Source: Patescibacteria group bacterium
GTDB lineage: Bacteria; Patescibacteriota; Microgenomatia; UBA8517
Direction of reading: 5' to 3'
NCBI GenBank assembly: GCA_025057695.1
Contig: JANWVB010000010.1
Span: forward strand, 1-23,257
Length of the DNA: 23,257 nt
Part shown: positions 15,401 through 22,851 of the stretch, piece by piece
Numbering within the stretch: the stretch's first letter is position 1
How the letters are laid out: every line of letters begins with the position of its first letter
The notes under the pieces: generated by a model
The model's database searches: none
What the model was told of the DNA's origin: nothing
What the model saw: the letters and a program-made list of their open reading frames with translations, nothing else
Program-made: the position numbers and the translations under genes

Positions 15401-18061
15401 TTCCGTTTGAGTGAGAGCCAAATTGTAAATTCGCACGTCATCAAGTGTCCCACTCAAAAAATCTGTAAAACTATTGTTATAAGGCCAAGCCCCAAGATGC
15501 AAATTTCCCGAGTAAGAAGACAAATTTGCTGTAACAGTATTGCCTACTTGATTCCCATTTAAATAAGCTCTTATTTGTGATCCGGTAGATACTATTGCCA
15601 CATGATGCCATGTATTTGTGCTAATTGCATTACCGAAAGCCCTTTCATTAATTCCGTCATAGAAGCTTATTTGTCCGTTGTTCAAATAAAGATCGCGATT
15701 TGCTCCTACTGAAATTAGCGTTTCATACGGATTATTTGAAGGATTACGCACCCATGCCATAAAGGTAAATGCGCTAGGCAGTGTAAAGCTTCCTCCAGTT
15801 GCTCTATCGTTTGTCCCGTCGAATGAAAGTCCGCCATTGTATCTTGCGTTTGGGATCCACGATGGACCGTTGATAAGGTTTAGAGTATTTTGAGTGAAGG
15901 AGCTTTGAGCGATTGTTCCAGCGCCCTCATCTAAAGAGTATCCGTACAAGGGAGTTATCCCCACATTTGTGGCGCCATAGTTGGCAGTGTATGCTTGATC
16001 ATATGCCGGAGCTGAAATGGTAAATTGATTTTGATTTTGCCCATGTGACCAATTTACAAAATTATAATTTACTCCATTTTTTGACTGAGAGTTAGGAGCA
16101 GTTATTTGATGCTGAAAATTTATTGCTGTGTTTAGCGTATAAGGAGTGGTTTTATTCATTCCGTCCACGCTTATTGTCAAACCAGAAGGAGAGGACTGAA
16201 AAATTAAATTTACCGTCTCAGGGTATATATCTATTGCTTGTTCTGTAGTTAATCCATCTGAATCTGTAACTTTTAAAATAAATCTAAACTGAATTTCATC
16301 GTTTATTTCATGACCTGTTGTAGGGATTTGAAAAGTCCCAGAAGTCGCGTTAATTGGACCTGCTTCTGGATGCGAATGAGATAAATGAAGCAAAACTACC
16401 CTCCATTCAAAATTTTGAGCGCTTAAAACTCCGTCAGGATCGCTTGCTGTTGCATTATACTGAATTATATCTCCTGCTCTAAAAGTAATATTGCCTCCTG
16501 ATTTATCCGATGGAGAAATAACATTAAAGGTTTCAATCACAGGTGGATTGCCCACTCTTATATTTATAGCATTTGATATTGTTTGGTTTGTGCCATCCGA
16601 AACGGTTACTCTTACTGTATATTGGCCATTTTGTTGATAAGTGTGGGTTGGATTTTGTTCTGTGGAGAGTGGGCTACTGTCACCAAAATTCCAAGAATAA
16701 GAAAGATTGTCGTTTTCATTATCTGAAGCGTTTACTGTAAAATTTACAGTCAGTGGAGCAGAACCTGATGTCGCGCTTGCTTGAACAGAATTAATTACAG
16801 GTGGTTGGTTTGAACTTATATATTTTATTCTTCTTACTGTTCCTGGTCTGGAACTGCCTTCCCATGAAATTCCGATATCAACGTAGTATAAAGCTCCATC
16901 CGGACCTTGTTTTAGATCAACTATTTCACCATAAGGCCCATTGTCTGATCCATTTGACGGTTCAAAATTAAACTCACCTGTTTTTGTTCCAGTGTTCGGA
17001 TCTATAGTTAATCCTTTTATCCAATTTCTCACGTAGTCGGCATAAAAATAACTATCCTTGTATGGGGTAGGGAAATTACCACCTCTGTACACAAAACCGC
17101 CTGTGACTGAAGCGTCGCTACCCGCATGAGGGTATGAATGTATTGGACTTTGATAGCTTCCCAAAGTTGGTGGTGTACAATTACCACCATTTGGAGAACG
17201 TTCTGGGCCTTCGCAAATTGGCCAACCATAATTTGCTCCTGCCACTCCCAAATTTATTTCTTCGTAGGAAAATGAAACATTGTTTCCACCCACATCGCCT
17301 ATGTAAATCCTTCCGGTTTGAGAATCAACCTGAAATCTAAAAGGATTTCTAAGTCCTAGCGCCCAGATTGCATCTAAATTTGGTCCTGGTCCGTCATAAA
17401 ATGGATTGTCATTAGGTATGCTACCATCTTTGTTTATTCTAAGCATTTTACCTCGATATGAAGTTAGATTTTGGGCAGCGGAGGAGTCAAAACCATCGCC
17501 TAAAGATATATACAATTTACCATCGTTTCCAAAAGCAATTGATCCTCCATGGTGCCAAAGGGGAGCCATCTGATTATCTTCCCAAATAACAGTTTCTGTT
17601 GAGGGGTTTGCTATATCTCCTTGGACGACAAATCTAGAAACTCTATCTCTTAATGGAGAATTGCGTGTGTAAAAAAGATAAATATAACCATTTGTGGAGA
17701 AATCAGGGTCAATTGCGATTCCTGTCAAGCCTCTTTCACCTTGATCAGTGTTTGTTACAGAAGTTAAATTAAGAAAAGGTGTTGAATTTACTACAGAAGC
17801 CCCGTTTTCTACCAAATGAATCATACCAGATCTTTCCAATATAAGCATTTTGCCATTAGGTAAAAAAGTCAAAGAAGTTGGTTCATTTAAATTAGTTATT
17901 AGAGTTTCACTTACAAAATTAGGTGGGGGAGCGGCTATTACTTGTTTGGGGTATAAGCTTATTAAAAAAGGAACAAGACTTTGAATCAAAATCAAAAAAC
18001 ATGCTCCCAGAAATTTTGCTGTTTTACCAAAATAGCAAAATTTTTTTACCATTTTTACCAT
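12497..18061 (-). CDS. Giant secreted protein: GSDH-like propeller with PKD, LamG and cadherin-like domains
   Basis: About 1854 residues from the ATG at 18061 (a TTG three codons upstream is less likely; another ATG lies at 18052). Signal peptide: KK-rich start, hydrophobic segment about 17-36, likely cut near VIAA/PPP (44). Domains: glucose/sorbosone dehydrogenase-like beta-propeller about 47-413, with HHGGSIAFGNDGKLYISLGDG, GLRNPFRF and YGWP; PKD about 418-504 (WNFGD, VRVTVSDG); Ig-like about 508-615; a small beta domain about 616-697; LamG 703-895 (WHHVAI); cadherin-like 900-992; LamG 995-1215 (WHHIAVTR); four tandem cadherin-like repeats 1259-1626; LamG 1628-1850 (WYHLAVTR). There is no LPxTG motif, C-terminal membrane helix or recognisable sorting domain, so it is probably released or held non-covalently. 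Binding of sugars or attachment to another cell is inferred. Activity of the propeller is unproven; it would need PQQ. Confidence 0.9.
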   Translation of the reverse strand: MVKMVKKFCYFGKTAKFLGACFLILIQSLVPFLISLYPKQVIAAPPPNFVSETLITNLNEPTSLTFLPNGKMLILERSGMIHLVENGASVVNSTPFLNLTSVTNTDQGERGLTGIAIDPDFSTNGYIYLFYTRNSPLRDRVSRFVVQGDIANPSTETVIWEDNQMAPLWHHGGSIAFGNDGKLYISLGDGFDSSAAQNLTSYRGKMLRINKDGSIPNDNPFYDGPGPNLDAIWALGLRNPFRFQVDSQTGRIYIGDVGGNNVSFSYEEINLGVAGANYGWPICEGPERSPNGGNCTPPTLGSYQSPIHSYPHAGSDASVTGGFVYRGGNFPTPYKDSYFYADYVRNWIKGLTIDPNTGTKTGEFNFEPSNGSDNGPYGEIVDLKQGPDGALYYVDIGISWEGSSRPGTVRRIKYISSNQPPVINSVQASATSGSAPLTVNFTVNASDNENDNLSYSWNFGDSSPLSTEQNPTHTYQQNGQYTVRVTVSDGTNQTISNAINIRVGNPPVIETFNVISPSDKSGGNITFRAGDIIQYNATASDPDGVLSAQNFEWRVVLLHLSHSHPEAGPINATSGTFQIPTTGHEINDEIQFRFILKVTDSDGLTTEQAIDIYPETVNLIFQSSPSGLTISVDGMNKTTPYTLNTAINFQHQITAPNSQSKNGVNYNFVNWSHGQNQNQFTISAPAYDQAYTANYGATNVGITPLYGYSLDEGAGTIAQSSFTQNTLNLINGPSWIPNARYNGGLSFDGTNDRATGGSFTLPSAFTFMAWVRNPSNNPYETLISVGANRDLYLNNGQISFYDGINERAFGNAISTNTWHHVAIVSTGSQIRAYLNGNQVGNTVTANLSSYSGNLHLGAWPYNNSFTDFLSGTLDDVRIYNLALTQTEIQSAMNSAIGQTQAPTNLAPTTQNQTVNAIKNNTTVFTLNATDNENNPLTYHIVTNTQNGTLSLNQNQAVYTPNPNFTGSDSFAFRVNDGTYFSNTSVVTINVLNLPSGGYAIKFNGNGTNDIDRIKIPIDNPETPVDVGQGDFTIEWWMKANDTDNLAGNCITGNDGWINGNIIIDRDVYGNGDYGDFGVSVFNNGLAFGVNNGTSGSGICGNTKVDDGNWHHIAVTRNASTGQIRIFVDGVLDAQGTGPTGNISYRNGRTTNYPNDKFLVLGAEKHDAGPQYPSYNGEIDELRISNNIRYVSNFQRPISPFASDSNTLALYNFNEGSGTTVYDSNQNGTKTNGQIFYGGNPAGPIYVVSSIPFNESGNMNTPPIANDDNLETNEDTPVTISVLNNDTDPDGNNLTVTNVANLSGGTVSINSNSTINFVPQLNFNGIAQFTYTISDGQGGTDSANVNIAVLPVNDAPNAINDNFTTVKNSPITINVLTNDTDVENDTLSVFSVTNPSNGQAVINQDNTITYTPNNSYVGSDSFNYTITDGNGGFGTATVSITINNINQAPVANGDFITTNEDTQVVINVLANDFDPDGDSLTISIFQQPLNGTAVVNQMNRVVYTPNMNYNGNDSFIYQVSDGQNGFASATVSLTITPVNDPPIANNQSITTQQNTPVNVNLSATDVDNDTLTFTIIASPRNGSLTGSAPNLTYTPNNNFSGNDSFTFVANDGIANSNTATVSITVLPSYTPYSLSFDGNDFARFTDIPLSQQYTYEAWIFRSQDTGNYETFLSDANSSYSQAMFTLYVDGGNRDCPGAPDQFAYYQTGSNSLQCSGVTIQVGQWYHLAVTRDSANTRRMFVNGNLVSTQTNSPNTTNSSGRVNIGRAGDNNSEYFRGMIDAVRISNVARYTANFVPSNSNFPVIANTVALYHLDAGTGQTLLDSSGNNRNGTRGASTATEASDPTWVNQSPIISN
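13184..14287 (-). repeat. Four tandem cadherin-like repeats within the giant gene
   Basis: Four consecutive domains of about 90-93 residues. Three share the pattern N-x-x-P-x-A-x-x-D...(N/Q)EDT or KNSP...INVLxND-x-D-x-(D/E)-(G/N)-D-x-L-x-V...G-x-A...YTPNxN(Y/F)xGxDSFxYxxxDGxGG; the first has FVPQLNFNGIAQFTY in place of YTPN. They start at NTPPIANDD, VNDAPNAIND, INQAPVANGD and VNDPPIANNQ. The proteins are clearly related but the DNA is diverged, so this is not a recent duplication. Confidence 0.8.
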
Positions 18062-18120
18062 AGTAACCAAAAAATGGGAGATAAGTTGGGAGAGGAATAT
18101 TAAGAGGCAGAAACAGGCTT

Positions 18121-18149
18121 ATTTTCCCTGCAAATCACGGAATTGTCAA
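18121..18149 (-). promoter_or_regulatory. Possible promoter of the giant secreted-protein gene
   Basis: On the minus strand, a perfect TTGACA (18149-18144), a 17-base spacer, then GAAAAT (18126-18121). This would give a leader of about 50 bases, unlike most genes here. The -10 is weak; TAATAT nearer the gene is an alternative. Confidence 0.35.
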
Positions 18150-18287
18150 TAAACAAAATTTATTTACTGGTTTGTTGCAATTTCCAAAATTGTAATTTAA
18201 GCACAGATTGCTTTTTAAAAAATTTTTTATTAAATATTAAATTAGATGAGGTTGTTTGCAATCGGTTTTTTCAACCTTGGTGGTATT

Positions 18288-19079
18288 TCATCTAGCTTTG
18301 GCGCATATGAATCCTCCAGCCTTTGAAAGTTCTGGAAGGTTTTGATTACCAGAAATAAAAAATGAATGATTGCCACCATCTAAATTTGTCGCGTTTGAGA
18401 TTTTGATACCTTTTAGTTTGGCATATTCTTGCAGAAGTGTTGGCAAATCGCTCAGCAACGGACCTGATGTTTTTAATTTAGAATCAAAAAAAGTTACAAA
18501 ATAAATTTTATTTTCGTTAGTCTGGGCAACAACGATCCTGCGAGCGTTGTTGTCATTTTTTAGTTTCAACTTTTGTATTTCTCCATTATTAAAAAGCATT
18601 GGGCCTGTTTGGAAAATATTTTCATATTTTTCTACTTGGGTTTTTTTGCCAATATAAAATTCTTTTGTGGAATTGCTAAATCCGACAAAGGAATCAAATA
18701 GATTATGTTTTATTTGTTTAGATATAATTTTGTTATTTTGCTTGAAAAGACCGATATGAGATTTTTTTTCGGTGTAAAAACCCGCATTGGTCATAAATTT
18801 GCAATTTAAATTTTGGATTTTTTGTTTTGAAAAAGCCAATTCTTCCAAATTGCTGTGAAGTGATAATTCTTCTTTTTCAAAATTTGACTCATAATCATAG
18901 TATGCGTAATTTTTTATGAATTTTGGTTCTTGTATTTCAGTCTTGGAATTATTTAGTTGTGCTTTTGGTGTGTGTATGTTCTGATTAGGATTTGTTAGTT
19001 TTAAATTGGCAGAAGATCTTGCCAATATTAGTCCCCAAATTATTAGCAATACAACTGTGACTAGCTTGATAAATTTCAT
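18288..19079 (-). CDS. Membrane-anchored phosphodiester glycosidase-like protein (NAGPA domain)
   Basis: A 263-residue protein with an N-terminal hydrophobic anchor (residues 3-21) and an extracytoplasmic domain. The domain from about residue 90 resembles the NAGPA/phosphodiester glycosidase family (related to the mannose-6-phosphate uncovering enzyme): FMTNAGFY (95-102), QTGPMLFNNG (about 157-166), RRIVVAQT (about 180-187) and NLDGGNHSFFI (about 232-242, matching the family's N-x-DGG-x-S). In bacteria the family is linked to cell-surface glycan processing, but substrates are mostly unknown. The ATG at 19079 overlaps the TGA of the upstream guanylate kinase-like gene (TGATG), so the two are translationally coupled. 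The residues between 25 and 90 look like a spacer. No lipobox Cys is present. Confidence 0.8.
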   Translation of the reverse strand: MKFIKLVTVVLLIIWGLILARSSANLKLTNPNQNIHTPKAQLNNSKTEIQEPKFIKNYAYYDYESNFEKEELSLHSNLEELAFSKQKIQNLNCKFMTNAGFYTEKKSHIGLFKQNNKIISKQIKHNLFDSFVGFSNSTKEFYIGKKTQVEKYENIFQTGPMLFNNGEIQKLKLKNDNNARRIVVAQTNENKIYFVTFFDSKLKTSGPLLSDLPTLLQEYAKLKGIKISNATNLDGGNHSFFISGNQNLPELSKAGGFICAKAR

Positions 19080-19789
19080 CAAACAAAGTGTTTTTTTATA
19101 ATTTCCAAGGCTTCGTTTACAACCTCTTTGAGCTTTCCGGCTTTGTTTACAACTATATAGTGAGCGTGTTTGGCATATGATATTTCATGATCTAGAATCT
19201 CAAGCTTTTTGATTACATGATCGGGCAAATTTAATTTGCCTGTTTGTCCTTCCCTTTTAATGACTCTTTTTTTAAGTTCAGATTTTGAAGGAGCAACTAA
19301 ACATAGATAAATAAAATTAATTCTTTTTAATTTTGGATGTGTTTTGGAAAGTTCCAGATACAATTTTGCTCCTGTGGTATCAACCCTTAAGACAGGTATT
19401 TTGTTGTGAGAAAATATTTCATCAAAAGCGGATATTTTTGTCCCCATATAATATCCAGCATGCTCAATATATTCTAATATCTCGCCTTTTTTAACTGCTT
19501 CGAAAAATTCCTCTTTTGTTAATCTGATATAAGGATCATTTTTTGTTTCTTCAGGGCGAGGTGGCCTTGTTGTCACTGTTTTTACGCGCACAAAATTGTC
19601 TGGAAGTTGATTGATGAAGGAATCTTTGCCACTTCCCGAAGGTCCACTTATTATTAGAACTGTTTTTTTGTTTTTATGAAGTGAAATTTCATTAGCTAGA
19701 ATTCTTAAATGATATTTACCTACTTTCTCTACTTCTGAATCGCTTAAATGTGATCTTAGAGATTGCGGTATTGCTGTTTTTGAAGGCAT
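19079..19789 (-). CDS. Guanylate kinase-like P-loop protein
   Basis: About 236 residues from ATG 19789. After an N-terminal extension of about 40 residues comes a guanylate kinase fold: P-loop ISGPSGSGKDSF (47-58), GMP-binding region TTRPPRPEE (73-81), Y87, ILEYIEHAGYYMGT (104-117), then VDTTGAKL and a lid region near KKRVIKREGQ. GMP-contact residues look conserved, so GMP kinase activity is plausible. However, the P-loop has Asp after Lys (GKD, where Gmk has GKS/T), as in the ribose bisphosphokinase PhnN, so the substrate is uncertain. A TTG at 19816 would overlap the -10 box, so ATG 19789 is preferred; TTG 19804 is possible. It is the first gene of a coupled pair with the NAGPA-domain gene. 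Confidence 0.82.
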   Translation of the reverse strand: MPSKTAIPQSLRSHLSDSEVEKVGKYHLRILANEISLHKNKKTVLIISGPSGSGKDSFINQLPDNFVRVKTVTTRPPRPEETKNDPYIRLTKEEFFEAVKKGEILEYIEHAGYYMGTKISAFDEIFSHNKIPVLRVDTTGAKLYLELSKTHPKLKRINFIYLCLVAPSKSELKKRVIKREGQTGKLNLPDHVIKKLEILDHEISYAKHAHYIVVNKAGKLKEVVNEALEIIKKHFV

Positions 19790-19815
19790 ATTAATATACG
19801 ACAAAGATTTGGACA

Positions 19816-19824
19816 ATTATACCA
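19816..19824 (-). promoter_or_regulatory. Extended -10 promoter of the guanylate kinase-like/NAGPA operon
   Basis: Minus strand reads TG-G-TATAAT, a perfect extended -10. The predicted transcript start is near 19809, which rules out the TTG at 19816 as a start and favours ATG 19789. Confidence 0.65.
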
Positions 19825-19908
19825 AATTCTATTTTTACACTTGATCTAGAATACGATTTGTATCTATCTTAAAAGTAGAAGTAATTTTACTTTCTTTTCA
19901 ATGCTATT

Positions 19909-19938
19909 TATTACATTGCCATTGAAACACGTGTAATA
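19909..19938. repeat. Inverted repeat in the divergent intergenic region
   Basis: TATTACA and TGTAATA are perfect 7-base arms separated by 16 bases, between the two divergent promoters. The gap includes part of the 8-base palindrome ACACGTGT (19927-19934). It could be an operator, but in AT-rich DNA such a match may be chance. Confidence 0.25.
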
Positions 19939-19971
19939 CGACAGTTGTTTGCTCAGAATCACTTTGTAATT

Positions 19972-19980
19972 TGATATAAT
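19972..19980 (+). promoter_or_regulatory. Extended -10 promoter of the DUF2130 gene
   Basis: TG-A-TATAAT, perfect consensus, ends 7 bases before the ATG at 19988. The transcript should start at or next to the ATG. Confidence 0.65.
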
Positions 19981-19987
19981 TTGCTTT

Positions 19988-21121
19988 ATGGCAAATACTG
20001 TCAAGTGTAAGAATTGTGGACAGGAGATAGAAATTTCTGAAGCGCTTACCCATCAGATAGAAGAGAGGCTGTTAATTGAAATTAGAAAAAAGCATCAAGA
20101 AGAGATTGAGTCTATAAAAAAAACTTCCGAGGAGGTAGCAAGAAAAAAGATTGAGGGTGAGCTTGAGATAGAAAGAAAAAACAGGGAAGAGGAGAACAGG
20201 GAATTGAAAGCCAAAAATCAAGAAATGAGCGCGCAGATACTTGATTTGATGAAGCAGTTGCGCCAGATGCAAGAAGCGGATCAAAAACGAGCTTTTGAGC
20301 AAGAGGAAAAGTTGCGTGAGGAAATTAAGCGAGCGCAGGAGGAAGCTCTCAAAATTGCGGCAGATAAATCTCAAGGTGAAATAATGGAACTCAAAAAACA
20401 ACTTGAGGATACACAAAAAGCTCTCCGAGAAGCTCAATATAAAGCTTCCCAAACTTCTCAACAGCTGAGAGGCGAAGTGCTCGAGCTTGATTTAGAAAAA
20501 ACTTTAAAGGAGACTTTCCCGATAGATGATATCACTCCAGTTGCTAAAGGCAAGCAAGGCGCTGATATATCACAAGTAGTAAAAGGCAGATCTGGAAAAA
20601 TTGCCGGTGTAATTTTGTGGGAAGTCAAACGCGCTAAATGGGATAAGAAGTGGTTATCCAAACTTCGTGAGGATGGCAGGAAAGCAGAAGCTTCCGCGGC
20701 TATTTTGGTTTGCGATAAATTGCCAAGGGAAATTAAGCATTTTGAGATAAAAGATGGAGTTTTAATAACATCTTACGAATACGCGTTGTCACTGGCTTCA
20801 GTGATACGAAGATCAATACTGCAAATTGCGGTAGCCAAACAAACTGCCGCTAATAAAGACGAGAAACTAGAATCTTTGTATGAATATTTGCAAAGCGAAG
20901 CTTTTAGGCATCGTTTTGAGGCATTTGCGGAAGGAATTCATGAGATGCGTGAAAATTTAGAGCGTGAAAAAGCCGCGATGGAGAAAATCTGGAAAGCGCG
21001 TGAACAGCAAATCAAGAAACTAGCCCTTAACGCTTCACGCATGTATGGCGAACTGCAAGGAGTGATGGGTAGCGCTTTGCCAGATATCAAAACTTTTGCT
21101 CTTGGTGACGGTATTGATTAA
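19988..21121 (+). CDS. DUF2130 protein: zinc-ribbon-like start, coiled coil, nuclease-like domain
   Basis: A 377-residue cytoplasmic protein of the DUF2130 family. Residues 5-12 carry one CxxC pair (VKCKNCGQ), half of a zinc ribbon. Residues about 22-160 are a long, highly charged coiled coil rich in Glu, Lys and Arg. The conserved domain begins near 161 (RGEVLELDLEKTL) and contains Asp193 (GADI) and Glu212/Lys214 in ILWEVKRAKWDKKWLSKL. The E...D...ExK layout fits a PD-(D/E)xK nuclease core, followed by AAILVCDKLP. A second helical part occupies about 290-350. The function of the family is not established; nuclease activity is inference from the motif. It starts with a perfect leaderless promoter and is followed after 19 bases by the GH15-like gene, which has its own -10. 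Confidence 0.88.
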   Translation: MANTVKCKNCGQEIEISEALTHQIEERLLIEIRKKHQEEIESIKKTSEEVARKKIEGELEIERKNREEENRELKAKNQEMSAQILDLMKQLRQMQEADQKRAFEQEEKLREEIKRAQEEALKIAADKSQGEIMELKKQLEDTQKALREAQYKASQTSQQLRGEVLELDLEKTLKETFPIDDITPVAKGKQGADISQVVKGRSGKIAGVILWEVKRAKWDKKWLSKLREDGRKAEASAAILVCDKLPREIKHFEIKDGVLITSYEYALSLASVIRRSILQIAVAKQTAANKDEKLESLYEYLQSEAFRHRFEAFAEGIHEMRENLEREKAAMEKIWKAREQQIKKLALNASRMYGELQGVMGSALPDIKTFALGDGID

Positions 21122-21125
21122 AAGT

Positions 21126-21134
21126 TGTTATAGT
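21126..21134 (+). promoter_or_regulatory. Extended -10 promoter of the GH15-like gene
   Basis: TG-T-TATAGT lies in the 19-base gap after the DUF2130 stop and ends 6 bases before the ATG at 21141, predicting a leaderless transcript. Confidence 0.55.
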
Positions 21135-21140
21135 TTATTT

Positions 21141-22202
21141 ATGGCAAAGCTTACTTATGCGCAGTTGATAGACAAGCATGTCAGAATACTAAAATCTTTG
21201 CAATACCCTTCTGGGTTGTTTGCGGCATCTTCAAAAGACGCTCCAACTGGTTATGACAAGTCTTGGTTAAGAGATAATTTTTATGAAACTTTGGCGTTTG
21301 AAGTGATAGGCGATTGGGGAACTGTTGAGAAAACTTATAGAGCGATTTTGAATATTTTTCTTAAGTATGAGTGGAAAATTGATCAAGCCATAAGAGAGCG
21401 TCCAAAGTATTCCCATGAATATATACATGCGCGTTTCCACCCTGAAACCTTTGAGGAATTTTGGGAGAGTTGGGGGAATAAACAGAATGACGCTGTGGGG
21501 TGTATTTTATATAGAATTGGTGAACTTGAAATGCACCTTAATCGTTCTATCCTTAAAACACATGATCATTATCGCATTGTCAATAAGTTAGTAAGGTATT
21601 TGGAATCACTACAATATTGGCAGGATTGCGATTCGGGAATGTGGGAAGAGGACGAGGAACTTCATGCTTCTAGTGTTGGAGCTTGTGTGGCTGGACTTAA
21701 ATCTATTGCAAAAGTGCCACATGTGGAAGTGCCGCTTACGCTTATTAGAAAAGGGCAAATTGCTTTGAACAATCTTTTGCCTAGAGAATCTAAGCGCAAA
21801 TTTGTTGATTTGTCTCTTTTGTCTTTGATATGTCCATATAATGTCGTGAATCAAAATCAAGCCAGAGAAATTTTGGAAAATGTTGAATACCATTTGCTTC
21901 GCGATAAAGGTGTTATTAGATACAAAGGGGATCGTTATTACAACAAGAATGAAGATGGAGTGTCAGAAGAAGCAGAATGGACATTCGGGCTTTCATGGCT
22001 TGCTATTATTTACCAAAACATGGGCTATTATGAGAAAGCTTTTGAATTGGTGAAAACTTTGATATCTATAGATACACCGCTTGGAATGCCTGAGCTTTAT
22101 TTCTCAAATTCTTCAGAGTTTAACGCTAACACTCCGCTTGGTTGGAGTGAATCGCTTTTTATAATTGCTCTTTGGCAGATGGAAAGAAAGGAAAAAGTAT
22201 AA
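21141..22202 (+). CDS. Glycoside hydrolase family 15-like (glucoamylase-type) protein
   Basis: A 353-residue protein without signal peptide, matching the (alpha/alpha)6-barrel GH15 / phosphorylase kinase alpha-type fold. Motifs: QYPSGLFAAS (21-30), YDKSWLRDNFYE (38-49, the W-x-RD substrate-binding motif), WGNKQNDAVG (111-120), GMWEEDEELHASSVGA (156-171, with the probable general acid Glu), AEWTFGLSWLA (278-288) and LGWSESLFIIALW (323-335, with a candidate general base Glu326). GH15 enzymes release glucose from alpha-glucans or trehalose. Here the location is cytoplasmic, so an internal glycan is the likely substrate; which one cannot be told. Start: ATG 21141 directly follows its promoter. 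An upstream in-frame ATG at 21096 lies inside the DUF2130 gene and is unlikely. Confidence 0.85.
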   Translation: MAKLTYAQLIDKHVRILKSLQYPSGLFAASSKDAPTGYDKSWLRDNFYETLAFEVIGDWGTVEKTYRAILNIFLKYEWKIDQAIRERPKYSHEYIHARFHPETFEEFWESWGNKQNDAVGCILYRIGELEMHLNRSILKTHDHYRIVNKLVRYLESLQYWQDCDSGMWEEDEELHASSVGACVAGLKSIAKVPHVEVPLTLIRKGQIALNNLLPRESKRKFVDLSLLSLICPYNVVNQNQAREILENVEYHLLRDKGVIRYKGDRYYNKNEDGVSEEAEWTFGLSWLAIIYQNMGYYEKAFELVKTLISIDTPLGMPELYFSNSSEFNANTPLGWSESLFIIALWQMERKEKV

Positions 22203-22252
22203 ATAGGGAGCATTGGATGCAGTAAAAAATAAAAATAAATATAAAATAAATA

Positions 22253-22261
22253 TGATATAGT
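22253..22261 (+). promoter_or_regulatory. Extended -10 promoter of the DUF84 gene
   Basis: TG-A-TATAGT ends 6 bases before the GTG at 22268, again a leaderless arrangement. It supports the GTG as the start. Confidence 0.55.
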
Positions 22262-22267
22262 TGCAGT

Positions 22268-22798
22268 GTGAGAACTCTTAAAATCGCAGTTGGCACTATT
22301 TCCAAAGACAAGATTAAATTTTTGTCAGAGGTGATTGAAAATGTGGGGCTTAAAGCAAAAATTATTCCTTGTCAGGTGCAAAGTGGAGTGAGCGATCAGC
22401 CAATTACTGAGACAGAAACGAAAGAAGGATCTATAAATCGAGCTAACAGAGCTTTAGATATAAGGGGAAACGCTGACTTTGGTCTTGGCATAGAGGTAGG
22501 TTATCATCTTGACAAATCTGGCAGGTATGAGATATTTTGTTGCGCATCCATAGTTGACAAAAAAAATTATGTTGGCACTTGTGAATCGAGTCGTTTTCCA
22601 CTGCCTGATTATCATCACAATATTTTAAAAGAAGGAAAGTTTTTAGGCCATCACGTGCAAAGTTATAAAAAGTCAAAGAAAGACAAAGTTACAATGTATG
22701 TAAGAGAATTTCTAAAAAGTCGCAAGCATTTAATTTCTGAAGCGACAAGAAACGTGCTTTTGTTGTATCTAAACAGGCAGGATTACAAACTTTCATAA
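22268..22798 (+). CDS. YjjX/DUF84 family non-canonical purine NTP phosphatase
   Basis: A 176-residue protein of the DUF84/YjjX family, which hydrolyses inosine and xanthosine triphosphates and so cleans the nucleotide pool. Visible motifs: VGTISKDKIKFL (the nucleotide-binding start, normally VGT-x-NPxKI), SGVSDQPITETETKEGSINRANRAL (GVSDQP and E-T-x-x-GAxNRA) and ADFGLGIEVGY (ADxGVGIEGG). The usual Asn-Pro of the first motif is Ser-Lys here. The C-terminal third (about 120-176) is less typical and Lys-rich. The GTG start is supported by an extended -10 box 6 bases upstream; no other start lies nearby. It follows the GH15-like gene by 65 bases of AT-rich sequence. Confidence 0.85.
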   Translation: MRTLKIAVGTISKDKIKFLSEVIENVGLKAKIIPCQVQSGVSDQPITETETKEGSINRANRALDIRGNADFGLGIEVGYHLDKSGRYEIFCCASIVDKKNYVGTCESSRFPLPDYHHNILKEGKFLGHHVQSYKKSKKDKVTMYVREFLKSRKHLISEATRNVLLLYLNRQDYKLS

Positions 22799-22851
22799 TC
22801 TTCTGCCGTCTTTTCGTTTTGGCGATTTTGGTTTTCCTTTGTTTCTGGTAA

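Noticed and set aside
12887..17340. Several plus-strand open frames of 60-90 codons opposite the giant gene
   Set aside because: They are antisense to a protein with clear domain structure throughout and show no start signals or recognisable motifs.
18062..18070. TTG at 18070 as start of the giant gene
   Set aside because: In-frame ATG codons follow at 18061 and 18052, and the signal peptide is complete from either.
21096..21140. N-terminal extension of the GH15-like protein into the DUF2130 gene
   Set aside because: The ATG at 21141 has a well-placed extended -10 box, and family similarity begins after it.
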